Assembly (NCBI RefSeq): GCF_046736345.1
Contig: NZ_CP157210.1
Span: forward strand, 2,790,001 to 2,854,000
Direction of reading: 5' to 3'
From: Hyphococcus formosus
GTDB lineage: Bacteria > Pseudomonadota > Alphaproteobacteria > Caulobacterales > Parvularculaceae
DNA: 64,000 nt
The stretch's first letter is position 1, and every line of letters begins with the position of its first letter. Made by a program: the position numbers and the translations under genes. The notes under the pieces were generated by a model. The model had not been told where the DNA came from, ran no database searches, and saw nothing but the letters and a program-made list of their open reading frames with translations. Shown here piece by piece: positions 17,230-26,324 of the stretch.

Positions 17230-18282
17230 TCAATGCGGCAGCATGCGTGCGAAGAGTAATACCGACGCGGCCACAAACACGGCCAACAGCATGGTCTGAA
17301 GAACAAGCGCGGCGACCGGTTTTGGTCCAACCTCAAAAAGATCCTTGAGCGAAGTTTTGACACCCAACGCGGACACGGCGACCACAAGCGAGAAGCGCGA
17401 CATCTCGGAAATGCCGCTGCGCCATGCATCCGGCACCAAGCCAAAACTATTTGCGGCCATCAACGCGGCAAAGCCCAAAAGAAACATCGGAAATGCCCGG
17501 CCTGAGGCTTGTGCGCCGTTATTTTGCGGATCTGACGATTTGCTTTGGCGCGCAAAAATCATCGCGATGACAAATACGACTGGCGCAAGCAGCGTAACCC
17601 GCATCAGCTTGACCACAGCGGCGACCGATCCTGCCTCATCAGAGACAATATACCCGGCCCCTATAACCTGCGCGACGTCATGAATGGTTGCCCCAAGAAA
17701 CACACCGGCCTGCATGTCCGTAAGGCCCATGGCATGCGTGATCATCGGGTAAAGAACCATCGCGATCGTCGAGAGGCTGGTCACGCCAACCACCGTCAAA
17801 ATCAGATTACGTTCGCTTTCTTTGTTCTGCGGTAAGACCGATGCAATCGCCATGGCGGCGGATGCGCCGCATATGGCTACGGCACCAGCAGACAAAGTGG
17901 AATGAGAAGAGGAAAGGCCGGCAGACCGTCCGATCATCCATCCTAAGGTGAGCGTTAACGTCACCGCAGAAACGACGAGCATTGCGGTCGCCCATCCGAG
18001 CCCCGCAATTTCGGTAAAGGTCACCGAAGCGCCAAGAAGAATTACGCCAAGTTGCAAAATACGTTTCGAGGCAAATTGAATGCCTGGCGCGCATTTTTCG
18101 TCCGCCGCGAGGAAATTAAACGCAATCCCGAATAGGATCGCATACAGCATAACCGGCCCGCCATAGCGCGATGAAATGAAAAGCGATGCCATCGCAACGG
18201 TTCCGCTTAATAGGATACCGGGGGCGACGCTTTTTGCTCTTTCTTGAAGACTCGCTGAAGGCTGTAGGTCGGTCGTGCTCAC
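17230..18282 (-). CDS. yeiH: YeiH-family (UPF0324) putative exporter
   Basis: The 350-residue membrane protein has about ten hydrophobic segments and the family phrases KRILQLGVILLGASVTF, GAVAICGASAAMAI and GATIHDVAQVIGAGY. E. coli YeiH is considered a putative sulfate exporter and is controlled by the LysR regulator YeiE. Here the divergent neighbour is an Lrp-type regulator, suggesting a different control system. A small DUF6356 gene lies directly upstream on the same strand. Confidence 0.9.
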   Translation of the reverse strand: MSTTDLQPSASLQERAKSVAPGILLSGTVAMASLFISSRYGGPVMLYAILFGIAFNFLAADEKCAPGIQFASKRILQLGVILLGASVTFTEIAGLGWATAMLVVSAVTLTLTLGWMIGRSAGLSSSHSTLSAGAVAICGASAAMAIASVLPQNKESERNLILTVVGVTSLSTIAMVLYPMITHAMGLTDMQAGVFLGATIHDVAQVIGAGYIVSDEAGSVAAVVKLMRVTLLAPVVFVIAMIFARQSKSSDPQNNGAQASGRAFPMFLLGFAALMAANSFGLVPDAWRSGISEMSRFSLVVAVSALGVKTSLKDLFEVGPKPVAALVLQTMLLAVFVAASVLLFARMLPH

Positions 18283-18315
18283 GCAGTTTTTGCTTTCTGG
18301 GGCTTGGTTCGCGCC

Positions 18316-18573
18316 TTATTCGGCGGCGTGGCTTTTTTCGGTATTAAGCGGCGGCATCGATGTGCGCCGATCACGGTGTGTTACCATGCGGTGGTGCAAT
18401 TCCTGAACGCAGGTCCGGCCCGTGCGCTCGAACAGGAAGGGAAAAAACCCGTGCAGCAAACACGCGATCCCTGCAACCACCATTTTTGAGCCAAAACCAA
18501 AAGCAGAGCCCATATGCTCGAAATAGGTCTCGCCAACACTAGCTGGATGCTCGGTAAAAGACTTCTTGATCAT
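18316..18573 (-). CDS. DUF6356 family small protein
   Basis: From the ATG at 18573 the product has 85 residues and starts MIKKSFTEHPASVGETYFEHM, followed by a hydrophobic stretch (MVVAGIACLLHGFFPFLF) and the motif CVQELHHRMV. This matches the small alphaproteobacterial DUF6356 family of unknown function. An upstream in-frame start at 18606 is less likely because GAGGGACC precedes 18573 closely. It lies 33 nt upstream of yeiH and is probably co-transcribed with it. Confidence 0.8.
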   Translation of the reverse strand: MIKKSFTEHPASVGETYFEHMGSAFGFGSKMVVAGIACLLHGFFPFLFERTGRTCVQELHHRMVTHRDRRTSMPPLNTEKSHAAE

Positions 18574-18625
18574 GGTCCCTCGGATCTCCCGTTTGAATTG
18601 ATCCAAGGATATGTCAGCTTGGTTG

Positions 18626-18696
18626 AAAATTTATACTATAGTTTGGATAAGAAAAACTAATGATTGCGAGTTTTTTCTAATAAGTGTATAAATTTT
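18626..18696. promoter_or_regulatory. Nested inverted repeats between lrp-type gene and DUF6356/yeiH
   Basis: A perfect 11-bp inverted repeat (AAAATTTATAC at 18626-18636, GTATAAATTTT at 18686-18696) encloses a second imperfect dyad (AAGAAAAACT at 18649-18658, AGTTTTTTCT at 18669-18678). It fills the divergent intergenic region and ends 3 nt before the regulator's ATG. The AT-rich, multi-dyad layout fits an Lrp/AsnC octamer-binding region with autoregulation; binding is inferred. Confidence 0.6.
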
Positions 18697-18699
18697 AGA

Positions 18700-19158
18700 A
18701 TGGATCATACGGATAAATCAATTATCGCGATACTGCAACGCGATTCATCGACCCCTGTTAGTGAAATCGCCGATTCGGTCGGGCTTTCCGCGACTCCCTG
18801 TTGGCGGCGCATAAAAAAGCTTGAAGATGAAGGAGTTATCACCAAACGGGTGGCGCTTGTGGATCGGCAACGGCTGAACCTCCGGCTGACGGCCTTCATC
18901 TCGGTAAAGACTGCCCATCATAGCGAGGCGTGGCTTGGTAAATTCGCGGAATCGGTGCGGCGGATCCCGGAAATCGTCGAGCTACACCGCATGAGCGGTG
19001 ATACAGATTACCTGATGAAGGTGGTCTGTCCGGATATGGCACGCTTCGACAAGGTCTATAAAAAGCTGATTTCCGTCGCCGAGTTTTCGGACGTTAAATC
19101 CAGCTTTTCGATGGAAGACATTAAATCCACCACCGAGTTGCCGCTGGACTATGTATAA
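18700..19158 (+). CDS. Lrp/AsnC-family transcriptional regulator
   Basis: From the ATG at 18700 the protein has 152 residues. It has an N-terminal winged HTH (MDHTDKSIIAILQRD ... GLSATPCWRRIKKLEDEGVI) and a C-terminal RAM-type ligand domain with MSGDTDYLMKVVCPD. An in-frame TTG at 18664 would add 12 residues and is not favoured. Its best-supported target is its own promoter and the divergent DUF6356-yeiH genes. The effector is unknown. Confidence 0.9.
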   Translation: MDHTDKSIIAILQRDSSTPVSEIADSVGLSATPCWRRIKKLEDEGVITKRVALVDRQRLNLRLTAFISVKTAHHSEAWLGKFAESVRRIPEIVELHRMSGDTDYLMKVVCPDMARFDKVYKKLISVAEFSDVKSSFSMEDIKSTTELPLDYV

Positions 19159-19186
19159 AAACGGCCGCCACGAGGGCGACCGTTTT
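19157..19186. terminator. Bidirectional terminator between regulator and amidohydrolase
   Basis: AAAACGG-x2-GCC at 19158-19169 pairs with GGC-x2-CCGTTTT at about 19175-19186. The A-rich and T-rich flanks on either side suit termination in both directions between the two convergent genes. Confidence 0.65.
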
Positions 19187-19208
19187 ACGTTCTGCTCGGG
19201 TGGGAGCC

Positions 19209-20519
19209 TTATTTCTTTTTGTAGGCGACGCCTTCTTTCATGACAAAATCGATATCTTCGAGTTCTTTTATATCGCTCAAAGGATCGCCTTTCACCGCAA
19301 CAAGATCGCCGAATTTGCCCGGCTCCAAGGTACCAAGAAGATCGGATTTGTTGAGGTTCGCCGCGCCGTTGACGGTCGCTGCGTGAATGGCTTCCATCGG
19401 TGTCATTCCGGCTTCCACCATGAGGCCAAATTCGCGGGCATTATCGCCATGTTTCGAAACGCCGCTATCGGTTCCGAACGCGATCTTCACGCCGCCATTG
19501 TGGGCCCGGCGTGCCATGTCGATCATGGCTGGGCCAGCCTTTGCGGCTTTTACGCGCTGCGGCGGCAATAGGTGTGAGTTTGGATCATTTGCCCATTCCG
19601 CAACAGTGACACCGGCGAGAATTGTCGGCACCAAAAATGCGCCGTTCTTTTTGAACAGGCGAATAGAGTCCTTATTGAGATATGTTCCGTGTTCGATCGA
19701 ATCGACGCCCGCTTCCAGCGCGGCATTGATACCATTCACCCCATGGGCGTGGGCTGTGACCCGGCGGCCCATCGCATGGGCGCTGTCCATGATGGCTTCT
19801 AATTCGTCATCAAAGAATTGCTGCTCAAGTCCGGCGGCTGTGTTTGACAGAACGCCGCCCGTTGCTGTGAGCTTGATGTGGTCGGCCCCGCGCCGAACTT
19901 GATCACGCACCGCTTTACGGCATTCGACCGCCCCATCGCAGACACCTTTGGAATGAAGGATGTGGCCGATTTCATCCGTGTACCCTTGCGTTCCGTCGCC
20001 GTGACCACCGGTAACCGAGATCGTTGCGCCCGAGGCATAAATCCGTGAGCCAACAACGTCGCCGCGCTCTATGCCGTCACGCAGGGCAAAGATCGCATCG
20101 CTTGACCCTGCGCCAACATCGCGAACGGTGGTGAAGCCGGCCATCAACGTGGTGTGGGCATAGCCAGCACCTTTGATCGCTAAATCGGCACCGGACATCT
20201 GTACCCGGTCGAGGCGGCCATTTGGGTTGTTTTCGTGCGTAATGTGAACATGCCCGTCAATCAGGCCAGGCATTACGAAATAATCTCTGAGGTCGTGAAT
20301 GGTGACTTGGTCGTCATCACCCGCGCCAACCGCGCTTTCGTCGATAAAGCCATCGGCAACCCGCTCGACCATTCCGTCTTTTATGACGACGGTTTGGTTC
20401 TCGGTCACGGCTTCGCCGGGTTTGGCCAGTAATCGGCCGGCATGCACCAGGGCATAATCTGCTGCTTGAGCGCTGGTAAACATCGCGCAAAAGCCAATCG
20501 TTGCGATCAGACGATTCAT
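19209..20519 (-). CDS. Exported amidohydrolase (Xaa-Pro dipeptidase/imidazolonase type)
   Basis: From the ATG at 20519 (436 residues) the protein has a signal peptide MNRLIATIGFCAMFTSAQAA and an amidohydrolase TIM barrel. Metal ligands are visible as HVH in LIDGHVHITHEN, a Lys in DHIKLTATGGV, His residues in VTAHAHG and SIEHGTYL, and the final Asp in FGTDSGV. It resembles secreted Xaa-Pro or Xaa-Arg/Lys dipeptidase-type amidohydrolases. AGAGGAG precedes the start; the longer in-frame start at 20615 overlaps the neighbouring gene and is rejected. It ends at KEGVAYKKK. Confidence 0.88.
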   Translation of the reverse strand: MNRLIATIGFCAMFTSAQAADYALVHAGRLLAKPGEAVTENQTVVIKDGMVERVADGFIDESAVGAGDDDQVTIHDLRDYFVMPGLIDGHVHITHENNPNGRLDRVQMSGADLAIKGAGYAHTTLMAGFTTVRDVGAGSSDAIFALRDGIERGDVVGSRIYASGATISVTGGHGDGTQGYTDEIGHILHSKGVCDGAVECRKAVRDQVRRGADHIKLTATGGVLSNTAAGLEQQFFDDELEAIMDSAHAMGRRVTAHAHGVNGINAALEAGVDSIEHGTYLNKDSIRLFKKNGAFLVPTILAGVTVAEWANDPNSHLLPPQRVKAAKAGPAMIDMARRAHNGGVKIAFGTDSGVSKHGDNAREFGLMVEAGMTPMEAIHAATVNGAANLNKSDLLGTLEPGKFGDLVAVKGDPLSDIKELEDIDFVMKEGVAYKKK

Positions 20520-20562
20520 TTCGTCTCCTCTTTCTGTATCACCATTATAATTTTGGTTTTGG

Positions 20563-21528
20563 TTAGCCGGTCGTCGGCCCACGTACGGGGCCGATATACA
20601 GCTTTTCATCTTCAAAATCGAACATGATGCTGCGATCCGTGAAAAGATCTGCGCCTAGCAAACAGAAGGGCCTCGAACTTTTACCGAGTTCTTTAAATAT
20701 GGGCGCGTCGTAAACGAGAAAGATTTTATTCCGCCAGATCGCATTCCCCAAACGGAGGCGCGTGATTTTAATTGGGCGAACCCGCGCGGTGTTTTCAAAA
20801 ATATCATTGATACGCGATCCGGTCGACATGGTGCTGCGGTTCATATTGACACGAATGCCCGCCATCATTGCGCGCAATGCAGCCGTATTAAAAATTGTCC
20901 CCGATGCACCAAGATCGACAATACACGGAATGTACGATCCGCGCACTTGTACCTTCACCGTATGGAGGGGCATAGCTTTATCGGAGATGCTGATCGGTTT
21001 TAAATTGGTCCGTGACCACCCTTTCGACGACGGGCGCGCATCACCACCAGATTCATACAAACGGATCAGCCGGTAATTCGCGTCGATATGCACCTTATAG
21101 CGGGACAGAAAATCGAGCCCCAAGACCCCCTGAGGCGGCGTATTCGGCGGCAGCCAATCCGGCAGCAGAACGCCGACATGGTTTTCCAGTCGTGCGCCGC
21201 CAAAATCGATCGTTCCCAAATTATAGGCGGGCAATGCCTTCGCCCCGGTCAGCCCCAAAATGCGGATGTCCTCCCGGTCTGCGGGGGTAAAGGCTTGATA
21301 TCGGGCAAGGTTCTCAAAAGCGGAGGTAATTGTCGCGCCGGAATCGACAATAAAGTGATATGGCCCCAGCCCATTCACGGTCGCATCAACAGTGATCCAG
21401 CCCTGATAGCGCAAGCGATAAGGGATTTCGGCCAGTGTTTCGTTCTCAGCAATTGATTGGGCAACCGCAAGGGGACCGGTCGCGATGCTCGCGATGGCTA
21501 AAAGTACCAAACTTATTACACGTTTCAT
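20563..21528 (-). CDS. Exported retropepsin-like aspartyl protease homologue
   Basis: The 321-residue protein has a signal peptide and two related halves. The first contains FIVDSGATITSAF, a retropepsin-like active-site motif of the form D-S-G. The second contains CIVDLGASGTIFN, where the usual D-T/S-G reads D-L-G. Two-lobed domains of this kind are common in exported aspartyl-protease-like proteins of alphaproteobacteria. Proteolytic activity is uncertain given the altered second motif. It lies 43 nt upstream of the amidohydrolase start on the same strand and may be co-transcribed with it. Confidence 0.8.
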   Translation of the reverse strand: MKRVISLVLLAIASIATGPLAVAQSIAENETLAEIPYRLRYQGWITVDATVNGLGPYHFIVDSGATITSAFENLARYQAFTPADREDIRILGLTGAKALPAYNLGTIDFGGARLENHVGVLLPDWLPPNTPPQGVLGLDFLSRYKVHIDANYRLIRLYESGGDARPSSKGWSRTNLKPISISDKAMPLHTVKVQVRGSYIPCIVDLGASGTIFNTAALRAMMAGIRVNMNRSTMSTGSRINDIFENTARVRPIKITRLRLGNAIWRNKIFLVYDAPIFKELGKSSRPFCLLGADLFTDRSIMFDFEDEKLYIGPVRGPTTG

Positions 21529-21694
21529 CTGCGCCCCATCTCCCCTTCGATGGTCAGCGCCGGCATTTGCCGGGCTGCCTGCGCGCCCTTACGCCCTAGA
21601 TTATGTCAGGTGTTATTCGCTTGTCACTCATTCTAGGCTATTCTGGAGACAGCCTGAGCCTCACGCTCGGTAAAGTGATCATGGAGGCCGTAAT

Positions 21695-21796
21695 ATGATC
21701 CATATCGTCCGCCGCTTGGCACCTGCGGTTCAGCGCGTTTTGATGATAATCGCGATTTTTGCGCTAATTGCGGGGATTTTTCTGGCAATCCGCTAG
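21695..21796 (+). CDS. 33-residue single-pass small membrane protein
   Basis: A very short reading frame starts at the ATG at 21695 with GGAGG 8 nt upstream, which is the best ribosome-binding site in this intergenic region. The product begins MIHIVRRLAPAVQRV and then has a hydrophobic segment of about 17 residues ending LAIR. The positive-inside N-terminus and single helix fit a small membrane protein. No family is recognised. Confidence 0.5.
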   Translation: MIHIVRRLAPAVQRVLMIIAIFALIAGIFLAIR

Positions 21797-21931
21797 AATA
21801 CCCCCTTGCTATCAGCGCTTCGCAGGGTATAACCCCCGCTTTCTCAAACGGTCGCCGGGCCCCGATTTCGGGAATGGCATGCCTTGGCGGCCTTGTTGCA
21901 CGTCCGAAAGGACCCTTTAAGGAATTGCGAA

Positions 21932-22132
21932 ATGCCCAAGATGAAGACGAAATCTGGCGCGAAAAAGCGCTTTAAAATGACAGCAAGCGGCAAAGTGAAA
22001 GCCGGTGTTGCAGGCAAGCGCCACGGCATGATCAAGCGTACGCCAAAGCAAATCCGCCAAAATCGCGGCATGGATGTGCTTTCGGATGCTGACGCGAAGA
22101 TCGTCAAAAAATACATGCCCTATAACCGCTAA
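21932..22132 (+). CDS. rpmI: 50S ribosomal protein L35
   Basis: From the ATG at 21932 the product has 66 residues and starts MPKMKTKSGAKKRFK, the L35 signature, ending KIVKKYMPYNR. AAGGAA precedes the start. It is the first gene of rpmI-rplT; infC is not adjacent. Confidence 0.97.
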   Translation: MPKMKTKSGAKKRFKMTASGKVKAGVAGKRHGMIKRTPKQIRQNRGMDVLSDADAKIVKKYMPYNR

Positions 22133-22144
22133 GGAGACGCTGTC

Positions 22145-22501
22145 ATGTCACGAGTCAAAAGAGGCGTAACAGCCCACGCCCGCCACAAAAAAATCATCGG
22201 CAAAGCCAAAGGCTACTATGGCCGCCGTAAAAACACGTTCCGCGTTGCTAATCAGGCCGTCGAAAAAGCTGGCCAGTACGCCTATCGCGACCGTCGTGTC
22301 CGCAAGCGGAATTTCCGCTCGCTCTGGATCCAGCGCATCAATGCTGCCTGCCGTGAGCTCGGCTTTACCTATGGCCGATTTATCAACGGGCTCGATCGCG
22401 CTGGCATCGAGGTAGACCGTAAGGTTCTCGCGGATATTGCTGTGCACGAGCCCGAGGCATTCAAGGCCCTCGCGGAAAAGGCAAAAGCGGCGCTCGCTTA
22501 A
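22145..22501 (+). CDS. rplT: 50S ribosomal protein L20
   Basis: The 118-residue basic protein matches L20 throughout (SRVKRGVTAHARHKKI, AKGYYGRRKNTFRVA, LWIQRINAACRELG). L20 binds 23S rRNA early in 50S assembly and in several bacteria represses its own operon. It follows rpmI by 12 nt. Confidence 0.98.
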   Translation: MSRVKRGVTAHARHKKIIGKAKGYYGRRKNTFRVANQAVEKAGQYAYRDRRVRKRNFRSLWIQRINAACRELGFTYGRFINGLDRAGIEVDRKVLADIAVHEPEAFKALAEKAKAALA

Positions 22502-22617
22502 AGCCTGATTTCAAATCATCCCGGAAAGTCCCCGCGATGATCGAAACAGCAAAAAAACCGCAATTGGGTCGTCAGCCACAGAAACTGCCGGGTGACGCCC
22601 ACTAACAATATCGCTAA

Positions 22618-22650
22618 AGCGTCATTCGGAAACGAATGACGCTTTTTCTT
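22618..22650 (+). terminator. Strong hairpin with T run between rplT and pheS
   Basis: An 11-bp perfect stem (22618-22628 with 22633-22643) closed by a GAAA tetraloop is followed by a T-rich run. It lies 117 nt after rplT and about 30 nt before pheS, so it can be a terminator for rpmI-rplT or an attenuator for pheST. No phenylalanine-rich leader peptide is evident upstream. Confidence 0.88.
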
Positions 22651-22678
22651 TTGGAACATAGATTGGAGACAGGTCGAC

Positions 22679-23755
22679 ATGTCCGACTTGAAGGCCCTTG
22701 AAACCGACCTCTTGGCGAAAATTGATAGCGCCGAAAATGCTGCTGCGCTCGAAGATGTACGTGTTGGCGCGCTCGGCAAGAAAGGGGTTGTCTCTGAGCA
22801 GATGAAAACCCTTGGCAAAATGAGCCCGGAAGAGCGCAAGGAAATGGGCCCGGCGCTGAATGGTCTGAAAACCCGTATTGCCGATGCCATCGAGGTTAAG
22901 AAACAGGCGCTCGAAGAGGCGGCGCTCAACGCGCGTCTGGCCTCAGAGAAAGTCGACGTCACCTTGCCGATCCGGCCCGAAGTCAAAGGCAAGATCCATC
23001 CGGTTTCGCAAGTGACCGAAGAAATTGTCGCTATATTCTCCGCGATGGGTTTTGATGTCGCCGAAGGGCCAGACATCGAGGATGATTTTCATAATTTTAC
23101 GGCGTTGAATTTTCCCGCTGATCACCCGGCGCGCGAAATGCACGATACGTTCTTTTTTGAGCCGCGTCAGGACGGAACGCGCCAGATGCTCCGTACCCAT
23201 ACATCCCCGGTGCAGATACGGACGATGCAATCGCAAAAGCCGCCCATCCGGATCATCATTCCCGGCCGGACCTATCGTTGTGATTCCGACCAGACGCACA
23301 CGCCGATGTTCCATCAGGTCGAAGGGCTTGTGATCGATAAAAATGCGCATATGGGCCACCTCAAAGGAACGCTCGAAGCCTTTGTCAAAACCTTCTTTGA
23401 AATCGATGAGGTAAAAACTCGCTTCCGTCCGCATTTCTTCCCGTTTACTGAGCCATCGGCGGAAATGGATATCGGGTATGAGCGCGTCGGCAAGGAAATT
23501 CGATTTGGTCAGGGTGCGGACTGGATGGAAATCCTTGGCTGCGGGATGGTGCACCCGAACGTGCTTGTGAATTGCGGGTTAGATCCTGACGAGTATCAAG
23601 GTTTTGCCTGGGGGATGGGCGTTGATCGTCTGGCCATGTTGAAATATGGCATTCCGGATTTGCGCGATTTCTTTGCCGCTGATGCGCGGTGGTTAGAGCA
23701 TTATGGGTTTGATCCTGTCGATCAACCGAATTTGGCGACAGGTTTAAGCAGGTAA
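22679..23755 (+). CDS. pheS: Phenylalanyl-tRNA synthetase alpha subunit
   Basis: The 358-residue alpha subunit has an N-terminal coiled coil and the class II catalytic core: motif 2 (RTHTSPVQIRTM ... PGRTYRCD), FHQVEGLVID, FRPHFFPFTEPSAEMD, and motif 3 GMGVDRLAMLKYG. It forms the alpha2-beta2 enzyme with PheT. GGAGACAGG precedes the start. Confidence 0.98.
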   Translation: MSDLKALETDLLAKIDSAENAAALEDVRVGALGKKGVVSEQMKTLGKMSPEERKEMGPALNGLKTRIADAIEVKKQALEEAALNARLASEKVDVTLPIRPEVKGKIHPVSQVTEEIVAIFSAMGFDVAEGPDIEDDFHNFTALNFPADHPAREMHDTFFFEPRQDGTRQMLRTHTSPVQIRTMQSQKPPIRIIIPGRTYRCDSDQTHTPMFHQVEGLVIDKNAHMGHLKGTLEAFVKTFFEIDEVKTRFRPHFFPFTEPSAEMDIGYERVGKEIRFGQGADWMEILGCGMVHPNVLVNCGLDPDEYQGFAWGMGVDRLAMLKYGIPDLRDFFAADARWLEHYGFDPVDQPNLATGLSR

Positions 23756-23762
23756 CAGAACA

Positions 23763-26171
23763 ATGAAATTCACATTAAGCTGGCTGAAGCAACATCTTGA
23801 AACAGACGCAAGCCTTGACGCTATCGTTGACGCGATGGTCGCTGTCGGCCTTGAGGTTGAAAGCGTTGAAAACCCTGCGGAACGTTTGGCCGCCTTTACG
23901 ATTGGCGAAGTGCTGCATGCGGAAAAACATCCCGATGCGGATAAACTAAAAGTTTGCCGGGTCGCCACAAAAGATGGTGAAAAGCAGATTGTGTGCGGCG
24001 CGCCCAATGCGCGCGCTGGTATCAAGGTTGCTTATGCGCCTGTTGGGGCCTATGTGCCCGGCATTGACGTTACTTTGTCCAAGGCGAAAATTCGCGGCGT
24101 TGAAAGCCACGGCATGATGTGTTCAGTCCGCGAGCTTGAGATGGGTGATGATCATGACGGCATTATCGAAGCGCCAGAGAGCGCGTCGGTGGGTGAGCCA
24201 GTTGCCGAAGTTTACGGTCTAAATGATCCGGTCATTGATTTCGAAGTTACGCCAAATCGGCCGGATACGAATGGCGTGAATGGCGTGGCGCGTGATCTCG
24301 CGGCTGCGGGCTTTGGCACATTAATCACCCCAACCCCAGAGCCGGTCTCGGGCGAATATCCCTGTCCGCAAAAGGTCGAGCTACATTTTGATGATGCCAC
24401 CCGCGACGCCTGTTCGGCTTTCTCTGGCCGGTTGATCAAAGGCGTTAAAAACGGCCCGTCACCGAAATGGCTACAGGATCAATTGCGCGCGATCGGATTG
24501 CGGCCGATTAATGCATTGGTCGATATCACCAATTACATTTCTTATGACCGCGCGCGGCCACTTCATGTTTATGATGCCGACAAATTAAAAGGCGCAGTTG
24601 TTGCACGCATGGGTGAGAAAGGCGAAAAGTTTCTTGCTCTCGATGGCAAGGAATATGAAATTGACGACACCATGTGTGTCATTGCCGACGAAAATGGTGT
24701 TCTCGGCCTTGGCGGTATCATGGGCGGAGAAGAAACGGGGTGCACAGAGGAAACAGTCAATGTATTCGTCGAGTGCGCCTATTTCGATCCATTAAGAACC
24801 GCAAAAACGGGCCGCAAAACTGGAATCACTTCTGATGCGCGCTACCGTTTTGAGCGCGGTGTCGATCCGGCATTTGTTGTGCCTGGTCTTGAAATGGCGA
24901 CGCAACTCATCCTTGATCTTTGCGGCGGTAGCCCCAGTGAGATCGAGCTTGCGGGTACTGTTCCAACCCCCGATAAAACCGTTCTCTTCCCCCCATCAGA
25001 GGTCAAGCGCCTCACCGGCATGGATGTGCCGCCAGAGGGGGCGGAAAAGATTTTGAGCGCGCTTGGATTTACGGTGTCGAAAAGTGATCCGTGGCAGGTG
25101 GATGTTCCCACATGGCGCCCCGATGTCGAGGGGAAGGCCGATATTGTCGAGGAAATTGCGCGTATTGTCGGCTTTGCGCACCTTCCCACCGAGACCCTTC
25201 CGCCGTTGAAATCTGTCGAAACGCCAAAACTCACTATCGGGCAGGATCGTCGCCGATTGGCGCGTCGTGCGCTTGCGATGCGCGGCATGTTTGAAGTGGT
25301 GACATGGTCGTTCATGGACGAGCGGCATGTTGGTCTGTTTGCGGATGAAAAGTCGATGCGCGAGAAAGGCCTGGTTCTTGCCAATCCGATCGCATCGGAC
25401 CTTAGCGTGATGCGTCCGACCATTTTACCAAACCTGATTAGCGCTTTGGGGCGTAATGCGGATCGTGGGCGCGATGATCTCGCACTCTTCGAGGTCGCGC
25501 CGGTCTATAATGGTGATCAGCCCGATGATCAGGCGAGTGTTGCGACGGGCGCGCGTCATTCATCGCCCTCGCGCCACTGGCAGGGCACTAATCCGTCGGC
25601 AGATGTTTTCACGGTTAAGGCCGATGCAATTGCCGCTGCTGATGCGGCGGGTGCGCCGGTCGCCAGCCTTCAGACAACGGAGGATGCGCCAAGCTATTTC
25701 CATCCGGGTCGTTCTGGTGTGTTGCGTTTGGGGCCAAAGGTGATTGCGCATTTCGGTGAAATTCATCCGGGCGTTCTCAAGAAAATGGATGTCGATGGTC
25801 CGGTCTATGGCTTCGAAGTGTTTCTCGATGCCATTCCGTCACCAAAGAAAAAGCCAACCAAAACGCGGCCTGCGCTCAATGCATCTGAGCTGTTACCGCT
25901 CACGCGCGACTTTGCTTTCGTCGTGGATGAAGCCGTGACCGCCGAAACGCTGCTCAAAGCGGTGCGCGGCGCAGAGAAAAAGCTGATCACGGGCGTCTCT
26001 CTGTTCGACGTTTATCAGGGTAAAGGCGTCCCCGAAGGCAAGAAATCCCTCGCGGTCGAGGTCACGATCCAGCCCCGTGATAAAACCCTCACCGACGAGG
26101 AAATCGAAGCCATCTCCGCCAAAGTTGTGGCGCAGGTCGAGAAAGCCACCGGCGGATCGCTCAGGGGCTAA
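23763..26171 (+). CDS. pheT: Phenylalanyl-tRNA synthetase beta subunit
   Basis: The 802-residue beta subunit shows the expected domains: an N-terminal lobe, a tRNA-binding (EMAP-like) domain at about 40-150 with HPDADKLKVCRV, the B3/B4 editing domain, the B5 domain, a catalytic-like core and a C-terminal ferredoxin-fold anticodon-binding domain (LTRDFAFVVDE to the end). It starts 7 nt after pheS. Confidence 0.98.
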   Translation: MKFTLSWLKQHLETDASLDAIVDAMVAVGLEVESVENPAERLAAFTIGEVLHAEKHPDADKLKVCRVATKDGEKQIVCGAPNARAGIKVAYAPVGAYVPGIDVTLSKAKIRGVESHGMMCSVRELEMGDDHDGIIEAPESASVGEPVAEVYGLNDPVIDFEVTPNRPDTNGVNGVARDLAAAGFGTLITPTPEPVSGEYPCPQKVELHFDDATRDACSAFSGRLIKGVKNGPSPKWLQDQLRAIGLRPINALVDITNYISYDRARPLHVYDADKLKGAVVARMGEKGEKFLALDGKEYEIDDTMCVIADENGVLGLGGIMGGEETGCTEETVNVFVECAYFDPLRTAKTGRKTGITSDARYRFERGVDPAFVVPGLEMATQLILDLCGGSPSEIELAGTVPTPDKTVLFPPSEVKRLTGMDVPPEGAEKILSALGFTVSKSDPWQVDVPTWRPDVEGKADIVEEIARIVGFAHLPTETLPPLKSVETPKLTIGQDRRRLARRALAMRGMFEVVTWSFMDERHVGLFADEKSMREKGLVLANPIASDLSVMRPTILPNLISALGRNADRGRDDLALFEVAPVYNGDQPDDQASVATGARHSSPSRHWQGTNPSADVFTVKADAIAAADAAGAPVASLQTTEDAPSYFHPGRSGVLRLGPKVIAHFGEIHPGVLKKMDVDGPVYGFEVFLDAIPSPKKKPTKTRPALNASELLPLTRDFAFVVDEAVTAETLLKAVRGAEKKLITGVSLFDVYQGKGVPEGKKSLAVEVTIQPRDKTLTDEEIEAISAKVVAQVEKATGGSLRG

Positions 26172-26248
26172 AATCAGACGGGCAAGGCGTCAAAATCGGC
26201 TTGCGGAACGCCCGCAGCCAAGCTATGACGCCTTCCCACCCCTATCGG

Positions 26249-26324
26249 GCCGCATTAGCTCAGCTGGTAGAGCACATCATTCGTAATGATGGGGTCAGGT
26301 GTTCAAGTCACCTATGCGGCACCA
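26249..26324 (+). tRNA. tRNA-Thr (anticodon CGU), with 3' ACCA encoded
   Basis: A complete 76-nt cloverleaf is visible. The acceptor GCCGCAT pairs with ATGCGGC, the D arm is GCTC...GAGC, the anticodon stem CATCA/TGATG flanks loop TTCGTAA (anticodon CGT), and the T arm is AGGTG TTCAAGT CACCT. Its 3' half (from 26278) is the left copy of the island's 49-bp direct repeat, so the gene is kept intact by the integration. Confidence 0.96.

Noticed and set aside
22537..22605. Leader peptide controlling pheST
   Set aside because: The 22-residue frame has no phenylalanine codons and only a weak ribosome-binding site; kept as a note only.
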